A DNA stretch of 64,000 bases from Methylopila jiangsuensis (GCF_027922305.1 NZ_BSFK01000005.1:558001-622000); one strand, 5' to 3'. Shown: positions 1 through 8,625, numbered from the stretch's first letter. Notes: generated by a model from the sequence alone, not told the origin. Translations and numbers: made by a program.

Positions 1-450
1 AACCGGCTGGCCTCGAACTCCCTGCTGGAGGCGGTGGTGTTCGGCGCCCGCATCGCCGAGGACATCCTCGGCCTGTTCCCGGCCGCGCCCGCCAACCTTC
101 GGGCCGCCCTGCCCGGCCTCCCCGCCTCCACGCCGGCGGACGGCGCCGCGGCGGCGGAGATCCGCCGGCTGATGGCCGACCATGTGGGCGTGGTGCGCGA
201 GGCCGCCGGCCTCAGTCTCGCCATCGCGGGGCTGGACCGCATCCGCCGCGCGGCCCGCGACCGGGACACGCTCAACATGGCGACCTCCGCCCTGCTGATC
301 GCGGTGGCGGCCGAGCGCCGGAAGGAAAGCCGCGGCGGCCACTTCCGCGCCGACAGGCCCGACGCCGATCCCGCGCTCGCCCATCGCTCCATGCTGACGC
401 TGGACGACGCGCTGGCCCACCTCCACGCGCCGCTGGAGCGCGCGTCGTGA
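1..450 (+). CDS. nadB: L-aspartate oxidase, C-terminal part (truncated by window edge)
   Basis: The reading frame is open from base 1 and ends at TGA 448-450, so only the last 149 residues are present. It begins [20 protein letters not shown], the conserved RLASNSLLE segment of L-aspartate oxidase where the FAD domain ends. The remaining helical C-terminal domain carries the arginine-rich stretch typical of NadB ([12 protein letters not shown]). NadB oxidises L-aspartate to iminoaspartate in the cytoplasm, the first step of de novo NAD synthesis. Its stop overlaps the start of nadC, so the two genes are translationally coupled. The identification rests on the motif and on the neighbour; the FAD-binding N-terminus lies outside the window. 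Confidence 0.9.
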   Translation, partial: NRLASNSLLEAVVFGARIAEDILGLFPAAPANLRAALPGLPASTPADGAAAAEIRRLMADHVGVVREAAGLSLAIAGLDRIRRAARDRDTLNMATSALLIAVAAERRKESRGGHFRADRPDADPALAHRSMLTLDDALAHLHAPLERAS

Positions 451-1307
451 CCGCTCTGGGCCAGCTCGATCCCATCGCCGTGCGCCGCGCGGTGGAAGCC
501 GCGCTCGCCGAAGACCTTGGCCGCGCGGGAGACGTCACCACCGCCGCCACCATCCCGGCCGACGCGCGCGCCCGGCTGGTGATCGCCGCCCGCCAGCCGG
601 GCCGGCTCGCGGGGCTGCCGCTCGCCGAGGCCGCCTTCGCGGCGCTCGCTCCCGCCATCCGCTTCGTGGCGGAGAAGGGAGACGGCGACGCGCTGGCGCC
701 CGGCGACGTGATCGCCCGCATCGAAGGCCCGGCCCGGCCGGCGCTGTCGGCCGAGCGCACCGCGCTGAACTTCCTCGGCCACCTGAGCGGCGTCGCCACC
801 GCCACCGCTTCCTTCGCCGACCTGATCGCCCACACCCGCGCGAAGATCTGCTGCACCCGCAAGACCACGCCAGGCCTGCGGGTGTTCGAGAAATACGCCG
901 TGCGCTGCGGCGGCGGCGCGAACCACCGCTTCGGCCTCGACGACGCCATCCTGATCAAGGACAACCACATCGCCGTGGCGGGCTCGATCGCGGCGGCGCT
1001 CGACGGCGCGAAGGCCTATGCGGGCCATCTGGTGAAGATCGAGATCGAGGTCGACACGCTCGACCAGCTCGATCAGGTCCTCGCCCACGGCGCCGCGGAC
1101 GTGGTGCTGCTCGACAACATGGGGCCGGACGTCTTGCGCGAAGCGGTGGCCCGCGTCGCGGGGCGTCTCGTGACGGAAGCCTCCGGCAACGTCTCGCTGG
1201 AGACGGTCAAGGCGATCGCCGAGAGCGGCGTCGACCTGATCTCCGTCGGCCGCATCACCCACTCCGCCCCGACGTTGGACCTCGGACTCGACGTGGCGGT
1301 GGGGTGA
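447..1307 (+). CDS. nadC: Nicotinate-nucleotide pyrophosphorylase (quinolinate phosphoribosyltransferase)
   Basis: This protein of 286 residues starts with GTG at 447 inside the end of nadB (4-base GTGA overlap). It converts quinolinate and PRPP to nicotinate mononucleotide, CO2 and pyrophosphate. Family hallmarks are visible: [11 protein letters not shown] at 22-32 in the N-terminal domain, TRKTTPGLR at 137-145, the [10 protein letters not shown] segment at 155-164 followed by ILIKDNHI at 168-175, and the EVDTLDQL and VLLDNMG barrel strands near 200-225. The length is normal for the family. The overlap with nadB indicates an NAD biosynthesis operon; nadA is not in the window and may lie upstream. 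Confidence 0.96.
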   Translation: MTALGQLDPIAVRRAVEAALAEDLGRAGDVTTAATIPADARARLVIAARQPGRLAGLPLAEAAFAALAPAIRFVAEKGDGDALAPGDVIARIEGPARPALSAERTALNFLGHLSGVATATASFADLIAHTRAKICCTRKTTPGLRVFEKYAVRCGGGANHRFGLDDAILIKDNHIAVAGSIAAALDGAKAYAGHLVKIEIEVDTLDQLDQVLAHGAADVVLLDNMGPDVLREAVARVAGRLVTEASGNVSLETVKAIAESGVDLISVGRITHSAPTLDLGLDVAVG

Positions 1308-1352
1308 GAGCCTCGCGACCGTGGCGATCCGCCCGATCCCGCGCTCTCCGCG

Positions 1353-1742
1353 TCAGGGACGCGGCGCCATGCCGTATTTCTCCATTAACGTCTGGCGATA
1401 GGCGGCGTTGGCTTCGCCGTCCAGCGAACGGGCCTTGGCGAGTTCGTCGCTGGTGATGGGAATTTCGCGATAGCCCCGCTCGGTCAGGCATGCGTCGCGC
1501 CGCTTGTATTTGGCGATCGAGTCCGAAATGCCCGCGCCGACGCCGGCGCCGACGCTGCCCGCCACGGACCCGTCGCTGTAACCCTGCGCCGTGGCCGGGC
1601 CGTTTTCGGCGATGGTCGCGCACTCCTTGTAGTCCGCGTCGACCTGCGTGACGCCCACGCCTGGCTTGGCCCAGATGCGCGGCGAGCCGCATCCGGCCAG
1701 CGTCAGGGCCAGAATGGCGGCGACATATGCTCCGGATCGCAT
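1353..1742 (-). CDS. Small glycine-zipper-like lipoprotein
   Basis: The 129-residue protein begins MRSGAYVAAILALTLAGCGS, a lipoprotein signal peptide with lipobox LAGC, so Cys18 should be acylated. The middle carries a small-residue stretch (SVAGSVGAGVGAGISDS) that resembles a glycine zipper. The C-terminal part is charged and contains two more cysteines. The ATG at 1742 is preferred because a GGGGGAG ribosome-binding site lies just upstream and the signal peptide starts there. The longer upstream frame has no such support. It is convergent with nadC and looks monocistronic. No specific function can be given; envelope localisation is inferred from the lipobox. Confidence 0.75.
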   Translation of the reverse strand: MRSGAYVAAILALTLAGCGSPRIWAKPGVGVTQVDADYKECATIAENGPATAQGYSDGSVAGSVGAGVGAGISDSIAKYKRRDACLTERGYREIPITSDELAKARSLDGEANAAYRQTLMEKYGMAPRP

Positions 1743-1940
1743 GGCGTGATCTCCCCCGAATCCCTTACGCGGCTGCGCGCCAAGGTTGAACCCGCGCCGT
1801 GGCCGGCGCCAAGGTCCGCGCGCGTCGGAGCCTGTGTGAAAATTCGGCTCCATCGTGATGTCCGAGCGTGTCTTGAGCCTGATGCGGCGCAGGCCGCGCG
1901 CTTCCGCGCGTCCCGAACAGCCTCTCACGGCGTCACGGAT

Positions 1941-2636
1941 TCATCGCCTCGGGCCGCTTTCGGTCCCAGCCGTTGCTCCGGAGGACGGCCGTACGGCCCG
2001 GTCCTCCGCGATCCGCACGGGAGGGCCGGCGAGCGTCACCACGCGGTCGGCGAGCCGATGCGCCTCGCGGCTGTCGTGGGTGACGAACAGCACCGTGGTC
2101 GGGCGCCGCGCCACCAGCGCGGCAAGCAGGTCGCGCAGTTTTTCGGCGTTGGCCTCGTCCAGCGAGACAAAGGGCTCGTCCATCAGCAGCAGATCCGGCT
2201 CGAGCGCGAAGGCGCGGGCGAGCGCGGCCCGGCGCTGCATGCCCACCGACAGGCGCTCGGGGTAGACGTCGGCCGCGTCGCCAAGGCCCATCTCCTCAAG
2301 CAGGCTTCGCGCCCGGCGCTCGGAGGCGGGCGAGCCGTCGAGCGGCAGCAGCACGTTCTGAAGCACGGTGCGCCACGGCAGCAGGCGCGGGTTCTGGAAG
2401 GCGTAGCCGATCCGGGGCTCGGCCCCGCCGGTGAAGCGGATCTCGCCCTCGAACGCCCGGTCGAGCCCGGCGATCATGTTCAGAAGCGTGGTCTTGCCGA
2501 GGCCCGACGGCCCGAGCACGGCCACGAAGGACCCATCCGCCACCTCGAGCAGGAAGTCGCGGTAGAGCGCGCGTTCGGGCGCGCCGGACTGCGCCGGGAA
2601 GGTCTTGGCGCGGATGTGGACCGTGACGCCGGTCAT
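1941..2636 (-). CDS. NitT/TauT-type ABC transporter ATP-binding protein
   Basis: This 231-residue ATPase has Walker A GPSGLGKT at 42-49, Q-loop Gln81 in AFQNPRLLPW, an ABC signature LSVGMQ at 129-134 (variant of LSGGQ), Walker B LLLMDEP near 149-155 and the switch histidine in FVTHDS near 185. The FQNPRLLPWRTV wording is typical of the SsuB/TauB/NrtD group that powers import of small anions or sulfonates. The start ATG at 2636 overlaps the end of the permease gene by 4 bases, so the two are coupled. The frame extends upstream but only as antisense noise inside the permease. The substrate cannot be read from the sequence. Confidence 0.9.
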   Translation of the reverse strand: MTGVTVHIRAKTFPAQSGAPERALYRDFLLEVADGSFVAVLGPSGLGKTTLLNMIAGLDRAFEGEIRFTGGAEPRIGYAFQNPRLLPWRTVLQNVLLPLDGSPASERRARSLLEEMGLGDAADVYPERLSVGMQRRAALARAFALEPDLLLMDEPFVSLDEANAEKLRDLLAALVARRPTTVLFVTHDSREAHRLADRVVTLAGPPVRIAEDRAVRPSSGATAGTESGPRR

Positions 2637-3385
2637 CGCCGCCACCGGTTGGCCGCGCGCTCCCACGGCTGCACCACGCCGATCTCGATCGCCTGCACGA
2701 TCAGGCCGAAGGCGAGCGCGTAGGCGAGGATGGTCGCCACGTCGAACAGCTGGAACGCGGTCTGGAGCTCGAAGCCGACGCCGTTCGGCCGTCCCAGAAG
2801 CTCCACCACCAGCACGATCTTCCAGACCAGCGCGAGGCCCGACCGGGCGGCGGCGGCGAAGAACGGCGCGAGCTGCGGCAGCGCCACATGGCGCAGCGTC
2901 GTCCAGCGTCCGAAGCGGTAGACCGCCGCCATCTCCGACAGGTCGCGGCTGAGCGCGACGGTCCCCTCGCGCAGCGTCACGGCCACGTTCGGCACCTTGT
3001 TCACCGCCACCGCGGCGATCGCGGCCCATTCGTTCAGGCCGAACCACACATAGGCGAGGATGATGATGACCAGCGCCGGAAGGTTGAGGAACAGCGTCAC
3101 CCACGGCCCGAGCAGCCGGTCGGCGGTGGGCGACAGGCCGAGCCAGACGCCGAGCATGGAGCCCAGAACCATGGCGAGCCCGAAGCTGACGGCGACGCGG
3201 GCGAGCGTGGCTCCGAGATTGAGCGCCAGGTCGCCCGAGGCTGCCGCGGCGCGCAGCGCGTCCAGCACCTGGGGCGGCGACGGCAGCAGCGGCGACTGCG
3301 CATAGGCCGCCGCCGCCCACCACACGGCGGCGAGCACGGCGAGCGACGCCGCCGACCAGCCGAGACGACCGAGAACGCCTGTCAC
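2633..3385 (-). CDS. NitT/TauT-type ABC transporter permease
   Basis: This 250-residue integral inner-membrane protein has about six hydrophobic segments: near the N-terminus (SLAVLAAVWWAAAAYA), then VSFGLAMVLGSMLGVWLGLS, LFLNLPALVIIILAYVWFGL and several more. The EAA coupling loop is visible as EMAAVYRFGRWTTLRHVALPQLAPFF. It belongs to the binding-protein-dependent transport family (SsuC/TauC type). It sits between the solute-binding protein (10-base gap) and the ATPase (4-base overlap), forming a complete three-gene importer transcribed away from the divergent cluster at 4665-9333. Confidence 0.9.
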   Translation of the reverse strand: MTGVLGRLGWSAASLAVLAAVWWAAAAYAQSPLLPSPPQVLDALRAAAASGDLALNLGATLARVAVSFGLAMVLGSMLGVWLGLSPTADRLLGPWVTLFLNLPALVIIILAYVWFGLNEWAAIAAVAVNKVPNVAVTLREGTVALSRDLSEMAAVYRFGRWTTLRHVALPQLAPFFAAAARSGLALVWKIVLVVELLGRPNGVGFELQTAFQLFDVATILAYALAFGLIVQAIEIGVVQPWERAANRWRR

Positions 3386-3395
3386 GCGCGCCGCC

Positions 3396-4409
3396 TCACG
3401 CCTTGGGCGAGAAGAACAGGCCGGCGTCGAAACGCGGGTTGCGGCCGACGAAATCGGCGCCGCCGAGATCGGTCAGCAGGCCGTAGAGCCGGTTCGCGCC
3501 CGCAAGCTCAGCCCCGGTCCAGGGGCCGGCGATCCCGGCGCGGTAATAGTCGCGCAGCTTCAGGAACTCCGCGTCGGACTTGACCTGCATGGTCGGGCGC
3601 AGCCGCTCCCACGCGGCGTCGGAGGTCTTCAGCGTCGCGTTCGCCGCGCCGACCGCCCGGAAGAAGCCGTCGAGCGCCGGGCCCATCTCCTTCTCCAGCG
3701 TCTCGCGCCAGACAAAGCCCACCAGCGGCGGCGGCGGGTCGATGCGGAGCTGGCGCAGGATGTCGCTCACGTCGATCAGCCGGCGGAAGCCCTCGGCGTC
3801 GAGTCTGGCCGCGAACGGCCAGAAAGTGAGCACGGCGTCGATGCGGCCGAGCCGAAGCTGCTCGGACAGCAGCGGCGGCGCCCCGAACACCGGCTCCAGC
3901 ATGGCGCCGATGTCGCCCTTCACCTCGTCATGGGCGCGGGCGCGCAGCAGAAGCCAGCTCTTGTCCAGCGGGCCGCCGGCCACGCCCACTTTCCTGCCCT
4001 TCAGGTCCTTCAGCGCGGCGATGGGCGAATCCGCCGGAACCATCAGCGCGCCGAGCGCGGAGGAGTAGGCCGCGAAGCGCAGCGGCTCCCCATCGTTGCG
4101 CCGGCGCATGGCCCAGCCCCAGTCGCTGACGATCAGGTCCGCCTGCCCCGCCTGCAACGCCACCGTCACGGCCTGGGTGGAGGCGAGTTCGGTCCGGGCC
4201 ATGGCGAAGCCCTCGCGCCGGTCGAAGCCTTCCGCCGAAAGCGTGTCCAGCAGCCAGCTCACCGTGCCGAACTTCAGCGTGGCGAGCGACAGCGGACGCG
4301 CCGCCGAAACCGGGCGAACGCCGGACACCGCGGCGGCCGTCGCCGCGGCGCCGAGACCCAGCAGGCGACGCCGGTCGAAACAAGCATTGGCGACAGGCGT
4401 TGGGATCAT
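3396..4409 (-). CDS. ABC transporter substrate-binding protein, Tat-exported, NitT/TauT type
   Basis: The 337-residue protein starts MIPTPVANACFDRRRLLGLG. The RRRLLGLG segment and the following alanine-rich core look like a twin-arginine signal. The mature part follows the SsuA/NMT1-like fold order: an N-terminal lobe (LATLKFGTVSWLLDTL), LQAGQADLIVSDW, LKDLKGRKVGVAGG, and a C-terminal lobe ending GRNPRFDAGLFF. The ATG at 4409 is chosen because GGAGAGGAGGAAG lies 9-11 bases upstream; an ATG 24 codons earlier lacks this support. It heads the minus-strand operon with the permease and ATPase. The ligand is unknown. Divergence from the lanthanide-type cluster suggests a related physiological role, but that is only inference. 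Confidence 0.85.
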   Translation of the reverse strand: MIPTPVANACFDRRRLLGLGAAATAAAVSGVRPVSAARPLSLATLKFGTVSWLLDTLSAEGFDRREGFAMARTELASTQAVTVALQAGQADLIVSDWGWAMRRRNDGEPLRFAAYSSALGALMVPADSPIAALKDLKGRKVGVAGGPLDKSWLLLRARAHDEVKGDIGAMLEPVFGAPPLLSEQLRLGRIDAVLTFWPFAARLDAEGFRRLIDVSDILRQLRIDPPPPLVGFVWRETLEKEMGPALDGFFRAVGAANATLKTSDAAWERLRPTMQVKSDAEFLKLRDYYRAGIAGPWTGAELAGANRLYGLLTDLGGADFVGRNPRFDAGLFFSPKA

Positions 4410-4497
4410 GGTCGCGGCTTCCTCCTCTCCGATCTGCGCCTTGTCGGCGACGATCGGCTCCCGCCGCAGACAGCGCGTCACATCCTGTCCAGACGGA

Positions 4498-4530
4498 ATT
4501 ATATTCTTATAATTTTCTTATATATTGCAA
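4498..4530. promoter_or_regulatory. AT-rich island in the divergent intergenic region, probable promoter zone
   Basis: About 33 bases are almost entirely A/T inside DNA that is otherwise about 70% G+C. The island lies between the divergently transcribed binding-protein gene (start 4409) and the leader/LutA-like gene (start 4665 or 4706). Read on the minus strand it offers TTGCAA followed by several TATAAT-like hexamers, but the spacing is not ideal. A promoter for the minus-strand operon, or for both, is the simplest reading. No operator is recognised. Confidence 0.4.
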
Positions 4531-4664
4531 TCCGGCCCACGAATGGGTGGAATAGTTCCCGAATGGCGATACCACGTTGAAGAAATCACCGCCAACGCCA
4601 AAACGACTTGGCCTATAGAACAGCGTGGCGCGCGGCCCCCACCGCCGCCGGGAGGAATGAGCCG

Positions 4665-4706
4665 ATGTCGCGTACCCACATGTTCATGCTGCGGGCGCCC
4701 GCGTGA
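4665..4706 (+). CDS. Possible leader peptide of 13 residues (MSRTHMFMLRAPA)
   Basis: A strong ribosome-binding site GGAGGAATGA at 4651-4660 is placed for the ATG at 4665, not for the next gene. The resulting frame encodes MSRTHMFMLRAPA and stops at TGA 4704-4706, whose last base is the first base of the next gene's ATG (TGATG). The next gene has no good site of its own, so its translation would depend on ribosomes finishing this peptide. This could be simple translational coupling or a regulatory leader. Three of the 13 residues are methionine. The alternative is that this is fortuitous and the downstream gene starts at GTG 4703. Confidence 0.35.
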   Translation: MSRTHMFMLRAPA

Positions 4707-5920
4707 TGCGGCTCGCCTTGGCGGCGCTGTGCGTCGGCGCGCTTCTGGGAGGCCTGTCGCCGGCCGCGGCGCAGGGCGCTCCTGAAGCGCCGTCCGCGCC
4801 CGCAAAGCCCGCGCCGCTGGAGTTCCGCTTCGGCGTGCTGCGCCACTTCCCGGCGCCGCCGCCGTGGTGGGATTCGCTCGCCACCCTGCCGCCGCAGGAC
4901 GACGGCGTCGCCGGCGCCGCGCTCGGAGTGGCCGACAACAACACCACGGGGCGGTTCCTGAAGCAGACCTTCGCCATCGCGGAGGAGCTGGTGCCCCACG
5001 CCGACGATCCCATGCCGGCCTTCCAGCGACTGGTGGACGGCGGCGCGAAATTCATCGTGGTGGCGGCTCCCGCCGACGAGCTGCTGAAGATGGCGGACGC
5101 GGCGAAGGGGCGGGACGTGATCCTGTTCAACGCCGGCGCGCGCGACGACGAGCTGCGGCAGGAGGACTGCCGCGCCAACATCCTCCACACCGCGCCGAAC
5201 CGCGCCATGCTGACCGACGGGCTGGCGCAGTATCTCGCCGTGCGGCGCTGGACCAACTGGCTGCTGCTCACCGGCCGCACCGCGGACGACCGCAAATACG
5301 CCGCCGACGTGAAGCGTTCGGCCCGGAAGTTCGGCGCCAAGATCGTGGAGGAACGGGTCTGGAACTTCGGTCCGGACGCCCGCGCCACCGCCCAGGCCGA
5401 GATTCCGGTCTTCACCCAGAACGTCTCCTACGACATCGCGGTCATCGCCGACGAGCTGGGCGAGTTCGGCGACCTGATCGGCTGGCGCACCTGGGACCCG
5501 CGCCCCACCGCCGGCACCCAGGGGCTGACCCCCACCACATGGCACATGACGTTGGAGAACTGGGGGGCCTCGCAGCTTCAGAACCGGTTCTGGCGCCAGT
5601 CGAAGCGCGGCATGCGGCCGCTTGATTTCCAGATGTGGCTCGCCATGCGCACCATCGGCGAGGCCGCCGCACGCACGAAATCCAACGACCTGAAGACTCT
5701 GCAGGCTTTCATCTTCGGACCGGATTTCGAGCTCGCCGGCTTCAAGGGCCAGTCCTTCAGCTACCGGCCGTGGGACCACCAGCTTCGCCAGCCGATCGTG
5801 CTGGCCCAGCCGGCGGCCATGGTCTCGGTCTCGCCGCAGGAGGGCTTCCTGCACCAGACCAATCCCCTGGACACGCTGGGCTTCGACAGGCCCGAAAGCC
5901 GTTGCTCGTTCGCGAAATGA
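4706..5920 (+). CDS. Periplasmic binding protein of a PQQ-alcohol-dehydrogenase/lanthanide-associated ABC system (LutA/PedA-like)
   Basis: The 404-residue protein has a signal peptide (MRLALAALCVGALLGGLSPAAAQ) and then a type 1 periplasmic-binding fold resembling branched-chain amino acid binding proteins. Diagnostic-looking segments include VADNNTTGRFLKQTF, NWLLLTGRTADDRKYA, FGAKIVEERVWNFGPD and RTWDPRPTAGTQGL. Together with the propeller, ATPase, permease and exported protein that follow, this matches the set known as PQQ-dependent alcohol dehydrogenase-associated ABC transporters, to which the Lut and Ped systems implicated in lanthanide uptake belong. ATG 4706 is used; GTG 4703 is an in-frame alternative. 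Family assignment is from remembered features and not from a search. Confidence 0.75.
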   Translation: MRLALAALCVGALLGGLSPAAAQGAPEAPSAPAKPAPLEFRFGVLRHFPAPPPWWDSLATLPPQDDGVAGAALGVADNNTTGRFLKQTFAIAEELVPHADDPMPAFQRLVDGGAKFIVVAAPADELLKMADAAKGRDVILFNAGARDDELRQEDCRANILHTAPNRAMLTDGLAQYLAVRRWTNWLLLTGRTADDRKYAADVKRSARKFGAKIVEERVWNFGPDARATAQAEIPVFTQNVSYDIAVIADELGEFGDLIGWRTWDPRPTAGTQGLTPTTWHMTLENWGASQLQNRFWRQSKRGMRPLDFQMWLAMRTIGEAAARTKSNDLKTLQAFIFGPDFELAGFKGQSFSYRPWDHQLRQPIVLAQPAAMVSVSPQEGFLHQTNPLDTLGFDRPESRCSFAK

Positions 5921-5982
5921 TCGCAGGCACAAGAACAGACGCGCGGAGCCCCGGGGCCACCGCCGCGCATTGGGAGAGATCG

Positions 5983-6987
5983 ATGAGAATACCCCCTGCC
6001 CGCCCGCGCGCGCTGCCCGCCCGGCTGCTGGCGGCCGGCCTCGGCCTTACGGCCCTTACAGGCTTCGCCGGCCCGGCGAGCGCGGAGAAGATCTTCGTCA
6101 GCAACGAGCGCGACCACACCGTGACCGTGATCGACGGCGCCTCGCTGAAGCCGATCGAGACCATCAAGACCGGGCGGCGTCCGCGCGGCATCACCGCCTC
6201 GCCGGACGGCAAGCTGATCTATGTCTGCGTCAGCGACGACAACCGTGTCGAGGTCTACGACGCCGCGACCTACGCGCTGGTGCGCACCCTGCCCTCCGGC
6301 CCGGACCCGGAGCTGTTCGTGCTGCACCCGTCGGGCAATCCGCTCTACATCGCCAACGAAGACGACAACATGGTCACGATCGTGGACACCGCGACCGGCC
6401 AGAAGACCGCGGAGATCCCCGTCGGCGTGGAGCCCGAGGGCATGGGCATCAGCCCGGACGGCAAGATCCTCGTGAACACGTCGGAAACGACGAACATGGC
6501 GCACTTCATCAGCACCGACACCAACGAGATCGTCGAGAACGTGCTGGTGGACAGCCGCCCCCGCGTCGCCGAGTTCCGGCCCGACAACAAGCATGTCTGG
6601 GTTTCGGCGGAGGTGGGCGGCACGGTGTCGGTGATCGACCCCAAGAGCCATCAGGTGGTGAAGCGCCTGACCTTCGAGATTCCCGGCGTGACCGCGGAGG
6701 CGATCCAGCCGGTGGGCATCCGCATCACCAGGGACAACAAGACCGCTTACGTCGCGCTCGGCCCCGCCAACCGGGTCGCGGTGGTGGACACGGAGACCTT
6801 CGCGATCCGCAAGTACCTGCTGGTCGGCCAGCGGGTGTGGCAGCTCGCCTTCTCCCCGGACGAGAGCCGGCTCTACACCACCAACGGCAACTCCAACGAC
6901 ATCTCCATCATCGACGTGGCGGCGGAGAAGGTGACCAAATCCGTCACCACCGGCCGATCGCCCTGGGGCGCGGTGTCCGTGCCATGA
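5983..6987 (+). CDS. YVTN-family beta-propeller protein of the PQQ/lanthanide-associated ABC cluster
   Basis: This exported protein of 334 residues has signal sequence ...LGLTALTGFAGPASA followed by repeated propeller blades. Blade signatures recur: IFVSNERDHTVTVIDG, LIYVCVSDDNRVEVYD, PLYIANEDDNMVTIVD, HVWVSAEVGGTVSVID, TAYVALGPANRVAVVD and RLYTTNGNSNDISIID, so six to seven blades are expected. It corresponds to the PQQ-dependent-catabolism-associated beta-propeller family. The ATG at 5983 follows a GGGAGAG site. The stop overlaps the ATPase start by 4 bases (ATGA). Periplasmic location is inferred from the signal peptide. A role in metal or cofactor binding for the transporter is inferred from known Lut/Ped clusters. 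Confidence 0.8.
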   Translation: MRIPPARPRALPARLLAAGLGLTALTGFAGPASAEKIFVSNERDHTVTVIDGASLKPIETIKTGRRPRGITASPDGKLIYVCVSDDNRVEVYDAATYALVRTLPSGPDPELFVLHPSGNPLYIANEDDNMVTIVDTATGQKTAEIPVGVEPEGMGISPDGKILVNTSETTNMAHFISTDTNEIVENVLVDSRPRVAEFRPDNKHVWVSAEVGGTVSVIDPKSHQVVKRLTFEIPGVTAEAIQPVGIRITRDNKTAYVALGPANRVAVVDTETFAIRKYLLVGQRVWQLAFSPDESRLYTTNGNSNDISIIDVAAEKVTKSVTTGRSPWGAVSVP

Positions 6988-7739
6988 CAAGCGCGCCCGC
7001 GCTCGAGGTGGAGCGCGTCAGCCACGCCTTCGGCGCCCGCAAGGCGCTGGACGACGTGAGCCTCGTGGCGCCGTCCGGGGCCTTCACCGCCCTGCTCGGT
7101 CAGAACGGCGCCGGCAAGACCACGCTGTTCTCGCTCGTCACCCGACTCTATCAGAACGCCTCCGGCGCGATCCGGGTGGAAGGCTTCGACGTGCGCCGGA
7201 CGCCCTCCCAGGCCCTGGCCCGGCTGGGCGTGGTGTTCCAGGCCCGCACGCTCGACCTCGAACTGACCGTGATGCAGAACCTGCAGTACCACGCGGCGCT
7301 GCACGGCATCGGCGGGCGCGAGGCCAGGGGGCGCGCGCGCGCGCTGCTGGAGAGGTTCGGCCTCGCCGACCGCGCGGGGGAACGCGTGCGGTCGCTGTCC
7401 GGTGGGCAGATGCGACGGGTCGAGATCGCCCGCGCGCTGCTGCACGGGCCGAGCCTGCTGCTGCTCGACGAGCCCACCGTCGGCCTCGACATCGGCTCCC
7501 GCCGCGCGCTGCTGGCGGAGACCCGCCGCCTGATCGCCGAGGACGGCGTGGGCGTGCTGTGGGCCACCCATCTGGTGGACGAGATCGAGGCCGCCGACGG
7601 CGTGGTGGCGCTGCATCAGGGCCGGGTCGCGTTCTCCGGCGACGTGGCGGGCCTGAAAGCGCAGGGCGGCGCGGACGACGTGGGCGCGGCTTTCCTGGCG
7701 CTGGTGGAGCCGGGCGCGAGTCGGGGCCACGCCGCATGA
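6984..7739 (+). CDS. ABC transporter ATP-binding protein (LutE/PedB-like)
   Basis: This cytoplasmic ATPase of 251 residues carries Walker A GQNGAGKTT near 35-43, a Q-loop in VVFQARTLDLELTV, signature LSGGQMRRVEIARAL, Walker B LLLLDEPTVGLD and the switch His in LWATHLVDEIE. The sequence class is that of ABC-2 type transporters (NodI/CcmA-like), consistent with the partner permease. The start overlaps the propeller gene by 4 bases and its stop overlaps the permease start by 4 bases, so the group is tightly coupled. This matches the ATPase of the PQQ-alcohol-dehydrogenase-associated transporter. The direction and substrate of transport cannot be deduced from this protein alone. Confidence 0.88.
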   Translation: MTSAPALEVERVSHAFGARKALDDVSLVAPSGAFTALLGQNGAGKTTLFSLVTRLYQNASGAIRVEGFDVRRTPSQALARLGVVFQARTLDLELTVMQNLQYHAALHGIGGREARGRARALLERFGLADRAGERVRSLSGGQMRRVEIARALLHGPSLLLLDEPTVGLDIGSRRALLAETRRLIAEDGVGVLWATHLVDEIEAADGVVALHQGRVAFSGDVAGLKAQGGADDVGAAFLALVEPGASRGHAA

Positions 7740-8581
7740 GCCGCACCGCCGCTCCCCGCGCGCTCACGCTGCGCGGCTACGCCATCTCGCTCTGGGGCGT
7801 GGTGTGGCGCGAGGGCCTGCGCTTCGTGCACCAGCGCGGGCGCTTCCTCTCGGCGCTGGTGCGGCCGCTGGTGTGGCTGTTCATCTTCGCCGCCGGCTTC
7901 CGCGCCACGCTCGGCGTCTCGATCATCCCGCCCTACGAGACCTACGTGCTTTACGAGGTCTACATCGCGCCGGGCCTGATCGCGATGATCCAGCTGTTCA
8001 ACGGGCTGCAGTCGTCGCTGTCCATGGTCTACGACCGGGAGGTGGGCGCCATGCGCATCCTGCTGGTGAGCCCCTATCCGCGCTGGCACTTGCTGGTCGC
8101 CAAGCTGCTGGCGGGGGTCGCGGTGTCGCTGCTGCAGGTCTACGCCTTCCTGCTGGTGGCGTGGTTCTGGGAGGTGCGGCCGGATTCCAGCTGGGGCTAT
8201 CTCACGGTGCTGCCGGCGCTGGTCCTGTCCGGCCTCATGCTGGGGGCCATGGGCCTCGCCATGTCGTCGCTGTTCAAGCAGCTCGAGAATTTCGCCAGCG
8301 TGATGAACTTCGTCATCTTCCCCATGTTCTTCGCCTCGTCGGCGCTCTATCCGCTGTGGCGGGTGCAGCAGTCGAGCGTGCTGCTCTACGACATCTGCCG
8401 CTTCAATCCCTTCACCCACGCGGTGGAGCTGATCCGCTTCGCGCTCTACGGCCAGGTGGAGTGGACCTCGCTCGCCGTGGTCGCCGGCTTCGCGGCCGCC
8501 TCCCTCATCGCCGCCGTGATCGCCTACGATCCGTCCGCCGGCCTCACCGCCCGCCGCGGCGGGCCGGGCGGCGCGCGATGA
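7736..8581 (+). CDS. ABC-2 type transporter permease (LutF/PedC-like)
   Basis: The 281-residue protein has six hydrophobic segments, for example LVRPLVWLFIFAAGF, LIAMIQLFNGLQS, VAVSLLQVYAFLLVAWFW, LPALVLSGLMLGAMGLAM, FVIFPMFFASSALYPL and LAVVAGFAAASLIAAVIAY. The SMVYDREVGAMRILLVSPYPRWHLLVAKLL segment is typical of ABC-2 permeases and agrees with the alcohol/PQQ-associated subgroup. It overlaps the ATPase gene by 4 bases and its own stop overlaps an ATG for the next gene. The combination of an ABC-2 type permease with a periplasmic binding protein is unusual for an importer and is a characteristic of this cluster type. Confidence 0.88.
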   Translation: MSRTAAPRALTLRGYAISLWGVVWREGLRFVHQRGRFLSALVRPLVWLFIFAAGFRATLGVSIIPPYETYVLYEVYIAPGLIAMIQLFNGLQSSLSMVYDREVGAMRILLVSPYPRWHLLVAKLLAGVAVSLLQVYAFLLVAWFWEVRPDSSWGYLTVLPALVLSGLMLGAMGLAMSSLFKQLENFASVMNFVIFPMFFASSALYPLWRVQQSSVLLYDICRFNPFTHAVELIRFALYGQVEWTSLAVVAGFAAASLIAAVIAYDPSAGLTARRGGPGGAR

Positions 8582-8625
8582 CGGCCGCACGCCTCGCGCC
8601 CCTCCGTTTCGGGAGACCCTGCCCC

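Noticed and set aside
4657-4785. Cysteine-rich frame starting MSRCRVPTCSCCGRP
   Set aside because: It begins at an ATG inside the ribosome-binding site of the leader ORF and runs over the LutA-like signal peptide in another frame. The Cys clusters arise by chance from the GC-rich sequence.
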